From assembly GCA_001600455.1 (NCBI GenBank), contig BCKC01000001.1, positions 1,948,441 to 2,012,440 on the forward strand: a DNA stretch of 64,000 nucleotides. Reading direction: 5' to 3'. Below, piece by piece: positions 47,021-59,469 of the stretch. Position numbers and translations under genes: made by a program. The first letter of the stretch is position 1; every line of letters starts with the position of its first letter. This DNA comes from Endocalyx cinctus. Lineage: Eukaryota; Ascomycota; Sordariomycetes; Amphisphaeriales; Apiosporaceae. The notes beneath the pieces were generated by a model. It searched no databases. It saw only the letters and a program-made list of their open reading frames with translations, and was not told the DNA's origin.

Positions 47021-49427
47021 TTGTCACATGCCAAGGGCTCCCAAAAAAAATTAAAAAATAGATTTCTTAGAGTATGTTATAAAACAGTTATATTTTACAT
47101 ATTATGTGCCGTGGGTGATCCTGTGTGTATGCCTTGAAGCAGAAGCTATTGGCCAAACCGGTCCTCTCCCTTTTGTGGTCGTCGTCCTCGTCAATCGATA
47201 CAATCGATACAAACGATCTGAAGATTATTTGGCAATCGGGCGTCGTAATCTAGGTAGTAAGTTCGGCGGGGCGTGGTCGTGGACTCAATGCAGCCTTTGC
47301 TGCCATGTTATGAACAGTCTAGTAATGTAGTCGCCTGATCGATCAATCATATAACATGTTAGAAATCGAGTTGACGAAAACCTACATTGCTTCTTTGGGG
47401 TATAGTGCCGGCCGTTCGAGGCTTACTCTCTCTCTCCCTTTGAGCAACCCTCGTTGTTCGGATTGGCCGGGGCAACTAGGCAGTTGAGATCGTGGAGAAT
47501 AAGTATGACTTCCTGTCGCATCACAAACTAGTCGAGTAGTATGTTTGCAAGAGCCCCTTCGATCGCGACAAATGAACATATGATTCGATGCTGGGTTTCG
47601 ATACGGAGAAGGGAAAAGGTCGGCCGCACGTGTTGTTCAAGTGATTGCAGGGAGAGCGGGGTTGTCTGTGGTAACGCATTTTCGTCATGATAGGATTTTA
47701 TCTAATTATGGCCTAGAATAGGTTGAAAAATTAAGTTGATCGTTATGGTTGATCTTTTCGTCGAACTGTGAAAGTAATAATTTCAGGTGGTATGACTGCA
47801 ATGCCTATTAAGATCTCAAGTACGGTTGCTTTGTTTACATCTGTATTGCTTATAGCAACTTTCCGGCCGTAGAATCCCAGAGTTATCATTATGTTTTGAC
47901 CTTTTCATGAAACTTGTACTTATTTGTCTCCTTCGTAACATGATCGACTTGAAAGTCTTCATAAGCGTGTTTTCTTCTATACCCTTCATGTCTATGCACA
48001 TTACCGAGATTGAAGTCCTGAAGTTAGAGTTGACGGGACCGCACTAGCAACGTCTTAAAAAAAAAGAAAAGAGAAAAGAGAAAAAGAAACTACCGGCATT
48101 TTAATCGTTACTTCGATGGACGCCAGTTAGTTCGGTCATGATCTGGCTTTATGTCGTTTTTTTTTTTCGCTAGATTTCTTGGGGTAAAGAGAAGGTTCTT
48201 GCAGATGTGAAACATATCGTGACCACATATTCTATGATCAGTAACGCAAATGGATCCCGGCCTAGTCCAGCCTGGAGTAAACAATCGAGGGAGTTGAGCT
48301 TAATGGAGCTTCGGTGACCTCGGGACTTACAACGGCTGACGAGCACACACTAAAGTATCAATATTTGATGGTCTGGGTGTATCTATCCCTTCGGATGCAG
48401 GGCTAGGTCAACTAGGTTGTGTCCGTCGATCGTGTAATACTAACGAATACCAGGAGATTGACTTCGGCTTGTTTGAATTCAAGGGTCAGAGCAAACGTAT
48501 TTTAAATAAGTACATATCAATAGCTAAATAAATAAAAATTGTCACTGCTGTTCTCCAACCGCATGGGCTCGAGGAACGCTCGGATCAGGGGCGGAGGTAC
48601 CATCCTCTTGACCGGTTGATCTATGCCGATGATGATACTGTAGATGATGATCTGACCTTGATTTAGGGAAATAGATAGATGGGGTGAATATACATTGACC
48701 AATCACTTTTAACAATTGGGAAACATATCGGTTCGTAATGGAAGTCGATGAATCCCCTCCGATCGCTCGTGAGGTGTTACGTAGGCTTTAGCTAAGTCGC
48801 GTACATTACCGTTTTCTCATCTGCCTCCTTTATCCGTTTAATGTTAATATATCGAAGAGATAAAACAAGTAGGCTAGGAGTTTTAGACGTTATGGCTGTA
48901 GGCCCACGTGTGGCATCTCCTTAAAATAGACGCCCAGGTTCTGTAGAGTTCATCGTTGGAATCAAGCTTTCTTGACTTATCTTGTCCTTCTCGTCCGTGG
49001 TCTCGTGGTAGCGTTTTTTGTAAATTTGGGTGGTACAAATACTACGTTCTGCGCGTTAGGTGCGACGTAGTGCGGCTAAATGCCAAGTATCAGCCCTTCT
49101 AGAAAGCAGCTTCCATACTGAGGACGAGATCCGTATGGCTCTAGAGTGCCCCCGACATTAAGAAGTCGTATTTCGATCATCACCATCCCTCGTACGGGAT
49201 AAAAAGATCACATAGCTGACGCATGACCTTTCTCCAACGAATTCACCGACAGACATGGAAATATGCACGGTAAGATATTAAACCCCTAGTAAGATATGCA
49301 TGGAATCTGGATTGTAGCATGGGATGGTGGGCGGAATGTGGTGAAAAAAAAGCGGCATTATAAAAGCAGCGAGTTGATTTAGTGGGTGTGTACGAGATAC
49401 ACACAAATACACACACACACACGTATG

Positions 49428-49545
49428 CACAGAGAGGGAGAGAAGAGTATGTGGGAGATAGAGAGGGAGAGAGAAAGCGAGAAGCGGCTGCCATGGTTTG
49501 ACAAAAGAAAAAGAAAAGAAAAGAATAGAAAGAAAAAAAAAAGGA
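49428..49545. repeat. Polypurine (GA/A-rich) tract
   Basis: About 115 bases almost entirely A and G on the plus strand, broken by a short mixed segment near 49485-49503. It may be a promoter-type pyrimidine tract for a minus-strand transcript, or simple low-complexity DNA. Confidence 0.75.
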
Positions 49546-49877
49546 CAACAGGCTAAAGTTGATTATCGGGAATCAGTTAAGTGGGATGGCAAATTGAAGT
49601 GTATGATCGAATGCATAATCAACAACATGTGACAAAAGCATTGTCAAGGGAGATAGATGATGATGGCGTATATGAAAGATTAACTTGATCTAAAGTATCA
49701 TGTCGAGATGCATGTTACAAGTCAAGTTAGGAAGATAACAACGTAGACGACATGATACGGTAAAATGGAAGGATGCTCTCCGGCTCGGAAGTGGACAATC
49801 AAAGGGGGTTTTCACTGTAACGTACTGCATACGAGAGGGTAGGATTGATAAAAAGGCGTGGATGGTGGAATAAATTG

Positions 49878-49903
49878 AAAAAAAAAAAAAAAAAAAAAAA
49901 AAA
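49878..49903. repeat. Homopolymer of 26 A
   Basis: Twenty-six A in a row in the spacer upstream of the ODC gene. Assembly length is uncertain for such tracts. Confidence 0.9.
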
Positions 49904-50097
49904 TGAAATTGCGGTCAGAATATTTGTAGGAGATGTAGTGGACATAGTATAAGAGAAGATAGGGTTAAAAGAATAACCTTGGGGAAGATGCGGGTAAATA
50001 TATGGATACTGTGATATATTCGATGGATCTGTCTATTTACATGACGCAAGAATACTTTTACCTATACTACCGAGATAATACATAAATAAATAAGAAC

Positions 50098-50177
50098 CGA
50101 AAAGAAAAAGAAAAAGAAGAAGGAAAAAAAAAACAGAGAGAGGAGAGAGACAGAGAGAGGGAGGAGAGAAAAAAAGA
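50098..50177. repeat. Polypurine (A/GA-rich) tract
   Basis: About 80 bases nearly free of pyrimidines on the plus strand, mostly AAAG and GAGA words. Confidence 0.8.
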
Positions 50178-50850
50178 ATTTACTTCGGTCCTATAATATA
50201 TATGAGCAGACGTACCTCGACTGTACCTAAGGTTAAATCAACTGGCTGGCCGAAGGGCATTTTTGATACTTCAGACATACCAGGAACCATTAGATGAGGC
50301 TAAACCTATTACGGAAAGCAGCTCTATAACGGGTGTTCTCCCCTCTAATGGACCAACCTCTTCCCCTGCATGTATTCTTCTTCTGAAGGGTTACACCACA
50401 TAAAGATTTGCAGCACAAGGTATTACTCTGGTCTGCGTATGGCTTTTTTTTATTTCCTTCTCATCCTCTTCTATATGCATGTGGATGTAGATGTATAACA
50501 TAGATGCATGTACTGGCGGTGGTTCATATCTGCCGAGTAAAAGCACAATCTACGAGATCTATCTTACTCGGTATAATTATTATATAGCAGCATACAACTT
50601 AAGTAAGTAATAGCTACTTAATACATAAAGTATAGTGTATCATTCATATCATACATATTTTACTTAAGTACGGTAGTATTTGCTAAGTACTAAGTTTGTC
50701 ACACTCGGTATTCATCAAGTAACCTTGGAACCGACTCTACTTTACTTGCTCATAGGTTAAGCATTTACTTACTTATCTTTATGCCTCGATATACAGATAC
50801 TTGTAAACATTAACACGCTATAAAAGTATCCTAGTAATAGCCTTTGGGAG

Positions 50851-50858
50851 TATATAAA
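50851..50858 (+). promoter_or_regulatory. TATA box of the ornithine decarboxylase transcript
   Basis: TATATAAA, followed about 20-30 bases later by CCATCTCAGAT and then a long A/G-rich segment free of ATG. This places a likely transcription start near 50880, some 1.2 kb before the ODC start codon. Confidence 0.5.
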
Positions 50859-50879
50859 GGTCCATCGACTTTACCAACC

Positions 50880-52119
50880 ATCTCAGATAAAATCAGAAAA
50901 CCAGAAAACAAAGAGAAAAGAAGAGAACAGATTTAGAAGAGCCTGGCCTCTCAGAATATTTAATAACTTGAAAGAAAAGAAGATAAAAAAGAAAATAAAG
51001 AAGAAGATATACTATTTTAACAACTAACAGTATATAATATACCTGCTTAATTCATACTCCCTCTACTTTACACGAAAAAAACATACAGATCACCTTGGAA
51101 AACCCTACCCATACATACGTATATATTACAAAATAAAGAAGTCAGACCATCTAAGAGAGGTTCACGGTGTATGAGTCTTTCAAGGTACGTCATTGACATA
51201 GCCGCTCCTAGCCCAATCTCTACTTAGTTTAAAATTTTTATTTTATTTATCTTCTTATTTATTTCCAATTTAATCATTTTCAATCACATGTCTCCATAAT
51301 ATTTTTTTTTTTCTTATACCGTTCTCCGTGCCCCGCCACAATATCCTAACCTATCTCCAAATATCCTTGAAAATCCGCACACAAAAAAGTTCGATACCTA
51401 ACTTCTTTCCTCTCTCTATCAATTTCATAGATTCAACTTAACTTTATAAAATCCCTCTCACCAATTTCTTATTTACTGCCTTTTTTTTTCATATTCCAAC
51501 CAATTTCCCAACATATTTAAATCTCAGATATATCAGCGCTTCATCTGTACAAAAAAAAAAAAAAAAAAAAAAAAAATCCTTTNTTTTGACTTGCCTTTGG
51601 TCCTTTCAAAGGCATCGTTTTAAACACGGCTTCTCTGGCCGTGAGCTTCGTATCTGACCAAGATTTCAGCCTGCGCAAAACCTTCCATATTATCAACTCT
51701 CGTCCACCTCCAACCTCTGCTGAAGTCGCCTAAAATCATTTCGTCGCCTCTTTTGTTCGACGATATCCCCCAACTCAACCCAATTTATTCCCCTACCTAC
51801 CAGCTGCCGCATAGGACGAGTTCTGAGGTTCTTCCTCTAAAGGAGGGAGAGTCGAGGAGATCTCGTCAGCTCGAATCGGGAACAGGAAGCTATCGTTTTC
51901 GACCTCCCTAACATTCACTACATACCCCTTTGACCCTTCAATAAATTCTTTTTCTTTTTTGAAACTCAAATCAGTCAAAATCTGAATTTTTTTGACCGAC
52001 CCAAGGAACGTCTTAGAGCCTTGCCTGCAATCTTTTCCAGAGCCCCACACTCGGAAAACTTGTTTCATCCCCCCTTCTAGGTCACCTCGTCCTATCTCTC
52101 ACCGCTTAATCCAACGGAT
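50880..52119 (+). promoter_or_regulatory. Long 5' leader of ornithine decarboxylase with upstream ORF
   Basis: Between the putative TATA and the ODC ATG at 52120 there are only two upstream ATGs. One, at 51171, opens an 18-codon uORF (MSLSRYVIDIAAPSPIST, stop at 51225-51227). The other, at 51288, opens MSP-stop. The first 290 bases have no ATG. Inside the uORF, CAAG|GTACGT at 51184-51189 is a good splice donor, and CCTTCTAG ending at 52080 is a good acceptor. Use of both would join the uORF to a frame that overlaps the ODC start. The leader also has a 26-A tract (51551-51576) and one ambiguous base at 51583. ODC genes are known for polyamine control through their leaders; here it is inference. 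Confidence 0.5.
51551..51576. repeat. Homopolymer of 26 A in the ODC leader
   Basis: Twenty-six A, followed by TCCTTT, an ambiguous base at 51583 and TTTT. Sequencing in this part of the leader was evidently difficult, so its length is uncertain. Confidence 0.9.
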
Positions 52120-53580
52120 ATGGTTATGGCAACAGCTGCTGTTGACTTCTTCGCCCCTTACCATTTTGAAGATAATTTTAGTCTGACTAAGAATTATTTC
52201 TTCGGTCCTAAGCACAATGGCTCCGTTACTATCAAGCCAGTAATTGACTCCCCCCACTATGACGGGAAAGAGATCGCCAAGCGAATGATCGGCGATGCCC
52301 TCCGTGACCACGTCGAAGGCATCGATCACGAGACTTGTGAACCCGGTGATGAAGACACCTTCTTCGTCGGTGATTTAGGCGAGGTATATCGCCAGCATAT
52401 GCGATGGAAGAAAAACCTTCCTCGTGTTAAGCCGTTTTATGGTACGTCGATATTTATTTCCTTTTCTTTTCTTTTGATTCATACTAGACTTTGATTCGCT
52501 AATTGTCTATTTTCTACAGCGGTTAAATGCAACCCCGACCCAAAAGTTATCCAGCTTCTTGCCCTTTTGGGCACTGGCTTCGACTGTGCTTCCAAGTCGG
52601 AGATTGAGCAGGTTTTAGCTATGGATGTTCATCCTTCTCGCATCATATACGCCCAACCTTGCAAGACCAACTCATACGTGCGCTACGTCGCCAACCGAGG
52701 TGTCAAGCAAATGACGTTTGACAACGCCGATGAGCTCCGCAAGATTGCTAAGCTCTATCCTGAGGCTGAGCTGTATCTGCGTATTTTGACAGATGATTCT
52801 TCGAGTTTGTGCCGATTGAGCCTCAAGTTTGGTGCGTCCCTCGATGCCACCAATGAACTTCTGGTACTGGCCAAAGAGCTCGGTCTAAACGTTGTTGGCG
52901 TGAGCTTCCACGTTGGCTCCGGTGCCTCGGATCCTTTGGCTTTCCGAAAGGCGGTTACGGATGCCCGCCTCGTTTTTGACCAGGCCCAAGACCTCGGTTT
53001 CGACATGCACACTCTCGATATCGGTGGTGGGTTTAGCGGCGACACGTTCGAGGATATGGCACACGTCTTGCGAAACTCTCTCGACGAATTTTTCCCGCAA
53101 ACCAACATCATTGCAGAGCCCGGTCGTTATTATGTCTCGTCGGCATTCACGATTGCCTGCAACATTATCGCCCGCCGAACTATTGAGGATCCGGAGACGG
53201 GAAGGGCTAGCTACATGGCCTATGTCAACGACGGTCTCTACGGTAACTTCAGCAGCATCATGTTTGATCATCAGCATCCGGTGGCTAAAGTGCTGCGGTC
53301 CAAGAAGACCAATTACTACAACACGGCTCAAGCAGATGGTGTACCTGAAGGCACCAATGGCGGTATCGAGTATTCGATCTGGGGACCTACCTGTGATGGC
53401 ATTGACCGCATCACTGAGAGCATCCGCTTTAACCAGGAGCTTGATGTTGGTGACTGGTTATACTTTGAAGATATGGGCGCATACACGAAGTGTTCTGCCA
53501 CCAAGTTCAACGGATTCAGCGATGCTCATGAAGTCATCTATGTCTGCAGCGAGCCAGGAGCTAGAGCCCTCTTATGGTAA
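52120..53580 (+). CDS. spe-1: Ornithine decarboxylase
   Basis: Exons 52120-52441 and 52520-53580 encode 460 residues. The PLP enzyme makes putrescine from ornithine, the first committed step of polyamine synthesis, as a cytosolic homodimer. The PLP lysine is K110 in PFYAVKCNPD, created across the splice. Other active-site motifs: DIGGGFSG (Gly loop, 276-278), EPGRYYV (307-310) and the catalytic C399 in WGPTCDGID with D400. The length fits fungal ODCs. The first ATG at 52120 is used; a second in-frame ATG two codons later would also do. A very long leader precedes it (see separate entry). The symbol follows the Neurospora gene. The gene stands alone between two large spacers. Confidence 0.97.
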
Positions 53581-56500
53581 AAGCGGAAATAGCGTTTACT
53601 CTAATCAAAGAAAAAGAAAAGCAAAAAAGGTGCGATAGATGACGGCTCACAGAATTACTATAGAAGTTTCAATATGTTTTCTTTTTTTTTTGGGGGGGGG
53701 AATTTTTGCATGAAAAACAATAGATTTTAGACAGACTACAACACTATCATTAGGATTTAATTCCATAAATTGTTAGACTGATTACACTTGTTTAATCGAC
53801 CAACTAGTTACCAGTGATCTAAACAAACCCCATTAAATTCCTTAATAATGTCAGCATACCTCCCCATCCTCCTAGCCACAAAGCATAGGTCTCCTTCATT
53901 GGTATGTTAAGATAGGTCATATAGCTCTTATGTATGGGTATTCCAGGAACCCGTGAAAGTATGACATCCGAGGTGGAGTAGCTCTGGAGATCGGTCGGGA
54001 AGAAAAAGGGTTCTCCCGCGCTTTAGTGTATTAACGAAGTTACGCTAGATCGCGATATCAGAGTACATACTTGAGTAGTTTTGGAGCAGCCGGGAGGGGA
54101 AGTGGGAGAAGTTGCCCGTGTTTTCTCTGTTTCCCTCTCTTACTCGTTGGAGTAAGTTAAGGTGATTGGAGTCAATGCAGGAGATAGCAAACCCCTCGGT
54201 GGCGAAGATGCGGCTTCTGGGTTTACCAAACTTCATTGGAGCATCGGACGGTTGGATAGTCTGGTAGCGTGATAGCTAGAATATGATAGCTCACATGAAT
54301 TCTACGTCAGTTGTAGAGGCGTTTCATGCCATCAGCGGATAACCTATAATAGGTCCCTGCGTTCGACGGGAAACGTGCGTAGCGTACTAGTTAGTATATA
54401 TGCGGCATATGCGTTGGTAACTATGGATAGAGTGAAGCTATGGAAAGTAATATTTCGCCCAATGATATATAAGCTGTGAGTTCTACAAGTAAGAGACTAG
54501 CCTAAGACATCGATTGACTCACGCCGACCGATAGCTCAGAGAGCGGTCTGGTATTTCAGACTTTTTCTTTCTTTTTATTTGGGCGCTGGGCTAAAAGGCA
54601 TATCTCGATAGTAAGATAGATGGATAGTAAGATAGATGAGTCTAGAAAACCTCAAGTACCTAAACCCGTTTTATGACTATCAGTGCTTTTTTTTTCACCA
54701 TCAGGGCGGCTACCTGATCTATCGAGTTCAAGCGGATAGTTTGTTTATATGAGACAAAAATGCATGGCCCTTTTGACCTGCCATAAATATAAAAATATAC
54801 AATAGCGCTAATCAAATATATCGAATAAGACGACAGAGAAGTGCGGCTCGCATCTTTAAAGAGAGAGAAAAAAAAAAACTTCGGCGACCACGGGGACTTT
54901 TACCCCGGCTGGTTTGACATTTAGGAATTATGTATACTTAATGCATCTGCCTCGAGTGACGCCGCTTTAAATCAGATTCTTACCTATACGGGTCATGACC
55001 AAATTTGATATCCTTGACTTACGTATATAGGTCGTGCGGGATATCGATTATTCTTAAGAGAATTCGTTTCAAAGACCAGTCTGTGCCGGCGTAAGATCTC
55101 GCTGAATTCTTAAAAGAGGTGCGGCATGTACCGTCGCGGAAACCTGCCGTCCTTCCAAAGCTTCGAAGGAGCCCTCGTAGATACATGTATATACAAGCTC
55201 GATACTTACCAATGGAGTTTGTTTTTGAGTAGCACCTATGAGTGCGGGGAAGGAGAGCGTCAGATTAAGATGTCATCGCTTTGACAGCGCAATATGATCT
55301 ACAATTAACGGGGGGATGAAGGTCATACCGTTACACGAAGAATCTAGTAGGATGCCACAGCTTTTCGGGCCCTCCGCACGGTGGCTTTTTGGCTGGATTG
55401 AGGATAAGCTGCGTGGGCGGCCCAAAAGCATACTTTTCTTTTTCTTCTCTCGGTGAGAAAAAAAAAATGCGTTTTACATGACCAATCGCTACGTTATTCA
55501 CGACATTTTTTTGCGTATCGCAAGTCCTCATTATTGCATGAAGGCTTGGTCTAGAAAAGGGGATCTACCGCGTTAGGGGGTTTCGATTCAGCTGAAATGC
55601 CATGAACTAGACCTGATCTAAAGTATCACAAGAGGAGGAGGGGCTTAAAGAAGAAACTCCCTCCCCCTTTTTATCAAAAGAAAAAAAAAAAGAAAATATT
55701 TTATTGCCACATCTCGGTCCCCCGTCACCGTCATCCCCGAGTGGCAGCGTGACTGTACCGTGAAAACACCCATACACAAGTTATTAGCTAAATGTTCCGG
55801 GGTCGACCGAGCCAGAAGTCTGTCTACCGGATATTTCCGGGGCGCTATCGGCTCCGAACTACCGACTCGTATTCACGAAAGAAGCGGAGAGAAGGGCCCG
55901 GACTGGAGAGTTTTTTTGGAGTATCTTTTTTTTGTCACCCACCTACTTGTTTCGTATTGTGTTGGTGACGCGGCATTCCAAATTCGGCCTCGAACATATG
56001 TATACTTATTTTTGCGAGTACTTTGGAGGAGGGTAAATAGAAAATTTTCACTTTCGATACAGTCAGGTTTCACAAATTAAGTATAGCGCGTTCGCTGCTT
56101 TTTGCCGCGGCTTGAGCTCGAGTCACCCATCCATCCCTCCTTCTTACAGGCAGTCGAGAATATAATACAGTGAAAGATGGGATATGCAATTATGGTGTAA
56201 TAAGATTACGAAAGTGTACAAAAGAGTGATACTACGATGAAGTATCCATGGACTGGAGGCATGGCTTTTATTATCATTTAATCAACTTGACACCAGTCCT
56301 GGGCCGTCGACAGATGACCTTCAAATTTCATAATAAAGCGTTGCCTCGGTTTGACGTACTCCCGCGGAAGTTTAAATTCGCTGTTCTCGTCAATTCGGTA
56401 TTATATAAGTATTTTCTCGTGTATTTACTCGGAAGAAATACTTAGTATTTACGTGCGTAATACAAGAGGCACTTCTAAGATCTCCTCTATTCGTCAGTCT

Positions 56501-57840
56501 TCCATTTAACCTATCAAACCAGCATCATACCTACTATACACACTTTTCCGTCACTTGAGGTCACATCTAATAGAGGTCACATGATATGTCTATTGACTTC
56601 CTCCGTTCCATGTATTTTTTGCTACCGTATGATGAAAAATAGTAGATAGAAACAACATAATTATCACTACTAACCAGAGTTACAGGAAGCACTTGGTTAT
56701 CCAGATTGTGGTTCTACGGTAGTAACGTAGCTGAGGGTTCAGCCCTGGCGACAGCTTCTCTTCGCCCCAATTCCTCGTATATAAAAGGGAAAGGTGTATC
56801 CTATGCATCAATATATAAACCAATATCCTCACCGTCTAGGAACCGTTAATGTGACGATATGTATTGGTGCCTATGGAGATGCATGCGTGGTCAGGTAACG
56901 ACGAATTGAAATATGACAACTGGGGACGGTAAGGGGAGCTTCGAAGTGTTTGAGGGAAAGAAAGCCGTAGAGAATCTGGCTTAAATCGCTATAAAGTAGT
57001 CCGTGGATGGTCGAAGGACTGTGTCTGTGTCTGTTTATAATGATTTAGCTGGTACAGTGAAAAAAAAGGTGTTGCTCAAAAACTGCGCAAGATCAAAACC
57101 ACTACCGGGTAACATGATGAATGAATCTTACTTAACTCTGCATACGCATTGATACCGTGTCTCAGAAGTTAGAGATTTAATAAGATATTCGACACGGATT
57201 TGGTCTACCTTAGAAACCAGTATATATCTATGTTTGATAAATCGTGTCCTAGAAAGACGCTTATAGCAAGTGCTGATCACGCGACTTATTTCGCGTAATA
57301 ATAAAGATATTAATCACTAAAAGGAATTGTTATTTTTTGAGTCTCTCATCTCCTAGATGGTATTTGGCCAAATTTTCCCCAACTCATCAGCATATAATGC
57401 TTGTATTATTGCCACCCCAGGGGTAGTGGCGACTAAGTTGGACGAATAGGGAAGGAAGACATACATCATTGACTCGGGATAATCATTACTGAACAGAGCG
57501 CCAAGTTTACCCCTGAGCCGAAAAGGAACCCGGTCATGAGAATCGATCAGCAGATCATATCGTCAAAAAGCTTGTTTTCGCTTCCCTTCGTCATCGACAG
57601 CTGAAAGGTCACTTCGCGTTGAGCTTCCGTACTTCATCGACTACGGAGAGAGACTACTACGTATCGACCGTTTTCTTATCTAGTATAGTAGCTTCCAGCA
57701 GGAAGAGAAAAAGTTTACCTAATTCACTAAAAAAATAAGGCCTGACAACATTCTCGCCTTCTGCTCACCCGCAAACCCGCCACCCCTTTTTATACTTTTT
57801 TTTTTGTTTGCGACGCGTAAAAAGAAATATCGCCTACGTT
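53581..57840. other. 4.3 kb spacer downstream of ornithine decarboxylase
   Basis: No supported gene on either strand. ORFs (for example 54045-54236 and 55760-56080) are short and match nothing I know. There are T/G runs near 53680-53700, A tracts near 54868 and 55679-55693, and a patch at about 55720-55915 with higher GC that still gives no recognisable protein. No tRNA or rRNA signature was seen. The end region is the promoter of the esterase gene. Confidence 0.55.
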
Positions 57841-59130
57841 ATGAGCGGTAGGAGGATAGCCGAGCTACTGCTGCTCGCGTTCGCGCCGTCGGCCATCGCC
57901 GCCGGTACCGCGGGCTGCGGTATTTCGCACCCGCTCGCCTCGGGCCTGACGACGTACCACGGGCTCGAGAGCGGCGGGCGGGACCGCAGCTACTCGGTGC
58001 ACCTGCCTAGCGGGTATGACGAGGATAACCCGTACCCGACCGTGCTCGGCTTCCACGGGTCCGATAGCGTCGGCTTCTTCTTCGAGGTCGATACGAAGAT
58101 GAGCGAGGGTCGGTTTAGTGGGGATGTAAGGAAATGTTTTCTTTTAATTTATTTCTTGAACGAAAAAAGAAAAAGAAAAAGTTAAAGTCATACTTAATAT
58201 GTAATAAAGCTAATTCGTAGTGCAATCTGTAGAAAATAATGGTGTATCCAGACGGTATAGGAGTAAGCACCCCCCCTCTTAGTATAATTCTACTCATCAC
58301 ATCTGGAAAATATCTGACACCTATCTCCTTCCAATCAGGGTGCCTGGGCCGGCGCAAACTATTCCGAGGTCTCTGTTGATGAGGACCTCCAATTCGTATC
58401 CGATCTGCTGGACGAACTCCGCGGGGAATACTGCGTAGAAGACCAAAGAATCTACGCGACAGGGTAGGATTTTCCCCCTCTCTCCTCTCCCCTCTCTCCT
58501 CCTTCTTAACCACTTCTCACCAACATCGTCTTAACCCTTTTCTTGTCTTCTAGCATGTCCAACGGCGGCGGCTTCGTCAACACGATAGCCTGCAGTCCTA
58601 CCGTAGGAGGAGAATTCGCCGCGTTCGCGCCGGCCTCGGGTTCCTTTTACACGGACAACGACGACAACAGCAACGAGTGCGCGCCCGCCAGAAGTCCGCT
58701 CCCGATCCTCGAAATCCACGGCGGCGCGGACGCGAGCGTGCGGTACGGGGGCGGCGAAGGGGAAGGGGGCGTCGAGCCGGCGATCCCGGACTGGCTCGAT
58801 CGGTGGGCCGAGAGGAACGGCTGCGTCGGCGACGTCGTGACCGAGGATAGCTTCGGCGGCGACGTGCATCATTCGACGTGGAACGGATGCGAGGGGGGCG
58901 TCGATGGGGCGGTGCAGCATTGGAAGGTCGATGATATGGGTGCGTATATCTTTTTTTTTTGGCGTGGAATTGACTTTATCGCTAACGAAGCTCGTTCTTA
59001 CCTCTATAAAGGTCATTGTTGGGCTTCTACCGAGATCAATTTCTCGCAGATATCTGTGGGTGAACTCCCGACTCATATTCAAGCCTCGCAGATCATCATG
59101 GATTTCTTCGACCAGTTTACGAAACCGTGA
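57841..59130 (+). CDS. Secreted CE1 esterase, feruloyl-esterase / LpqC-PHB-depolymerase type
   Basis: Exons 57841-58125, 58233-58262 (30 nt), 58339-58463, 58554-58939 and 59012-59130 encode 314 residues. A signal peptide (MSGRRIAELLLLAFAPSAIAA, residues 1-21) precedes an alpha/beta-hydrolase. The catalytic triad is S149 in ATGMSNGGGF, D206 in HGGADASVRY and H277 in MGHCWAS, all arranged as in feruloyl esterases of the CE1/LpqC group that cleave ferulate from plant cell-wall xylan. The N-terminal part GLESGGRDRSYSVHLPSGYD and HGSDSVG (oxyanion region) also fits. The start at 57841 is the first ATG; the frame is open further upstream only from a TTG. Exon 4 is very GC-rich. The gene is convergent with the MTQ1-like gene, with 339 bp between. 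The exact substrate is not proved by sequence. Confidence 0.88.
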
Positions 59131-59469
59131 TTCATTACGAGAAACGTGGCGGAGAGAAAATAGCCAACGATAAATAGCTATAATTTTAAAGGTTATTAGA
59201 GAAGGCCTTTCAATGGACCGTTAAAACATGAACGGGATACAGTAGATATATACCTTTGTGGAACCTATTAATATATACGTCATTTTGTAATTATTCAGAA
59301 AATATATACACTTATCTATATGATTTACTTCATCACACTTGTTTCACATCTCGGGATAGTTTAATGTTCTGATTAGTGTGGTTTTGGACCACGGGAATCT
59401 TCCCATGCTTGTTTTCAATGGACTGGAAAGCCACCGGCCGTTTTTATCCATCCTCAAAGCGCCTCACAC
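59131..59469. other. Short spacer between convergent genes
   Basis: AT-rich 3' flanks of two convergent genes. Nothing else is seen. Confidence 0.6.

Larger units (their letters stand above)
47021..50850. other. 3.8 kb spacer upstream of ornithine decarboxylase
   Basis: No supported gene on either strand. The second half has strong strand asymmetry: long purine runs on the plus strand at about 49428-49545 and 50098-50177, CA repeats near 49398-49422, and a 26-base A tract at 49878-49903. TACTTAAGTA-like words lie near 50597-50605 and 50661-50672. A minus-strand ORF at 48517-48702 has no recognisable motif. Confidence 0.55.

Noticed and set aside
48517..48702. 61-residue minus-strand ORF in the spacer upstream of ODC
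   Set aside because: The central part looks slightly protein-like but matches no family I know and has no flanking exons.
49243..49548. 101-residue minus-strand ORF over the purine tract
   Set aside because: Composed of Phe/Ser runs and a CA-repeat-encoded Val/Cys stretch; it is a translation of low-complexity DNA.
55540..55605. tRNA-like words (GGTCTAG A-box-like, GGTTTCGATTC B-box-like)
   Set aside because: The arms do not pair: the GGGGG before the loop is followed by CAGCT, and no acceptor stem is found.
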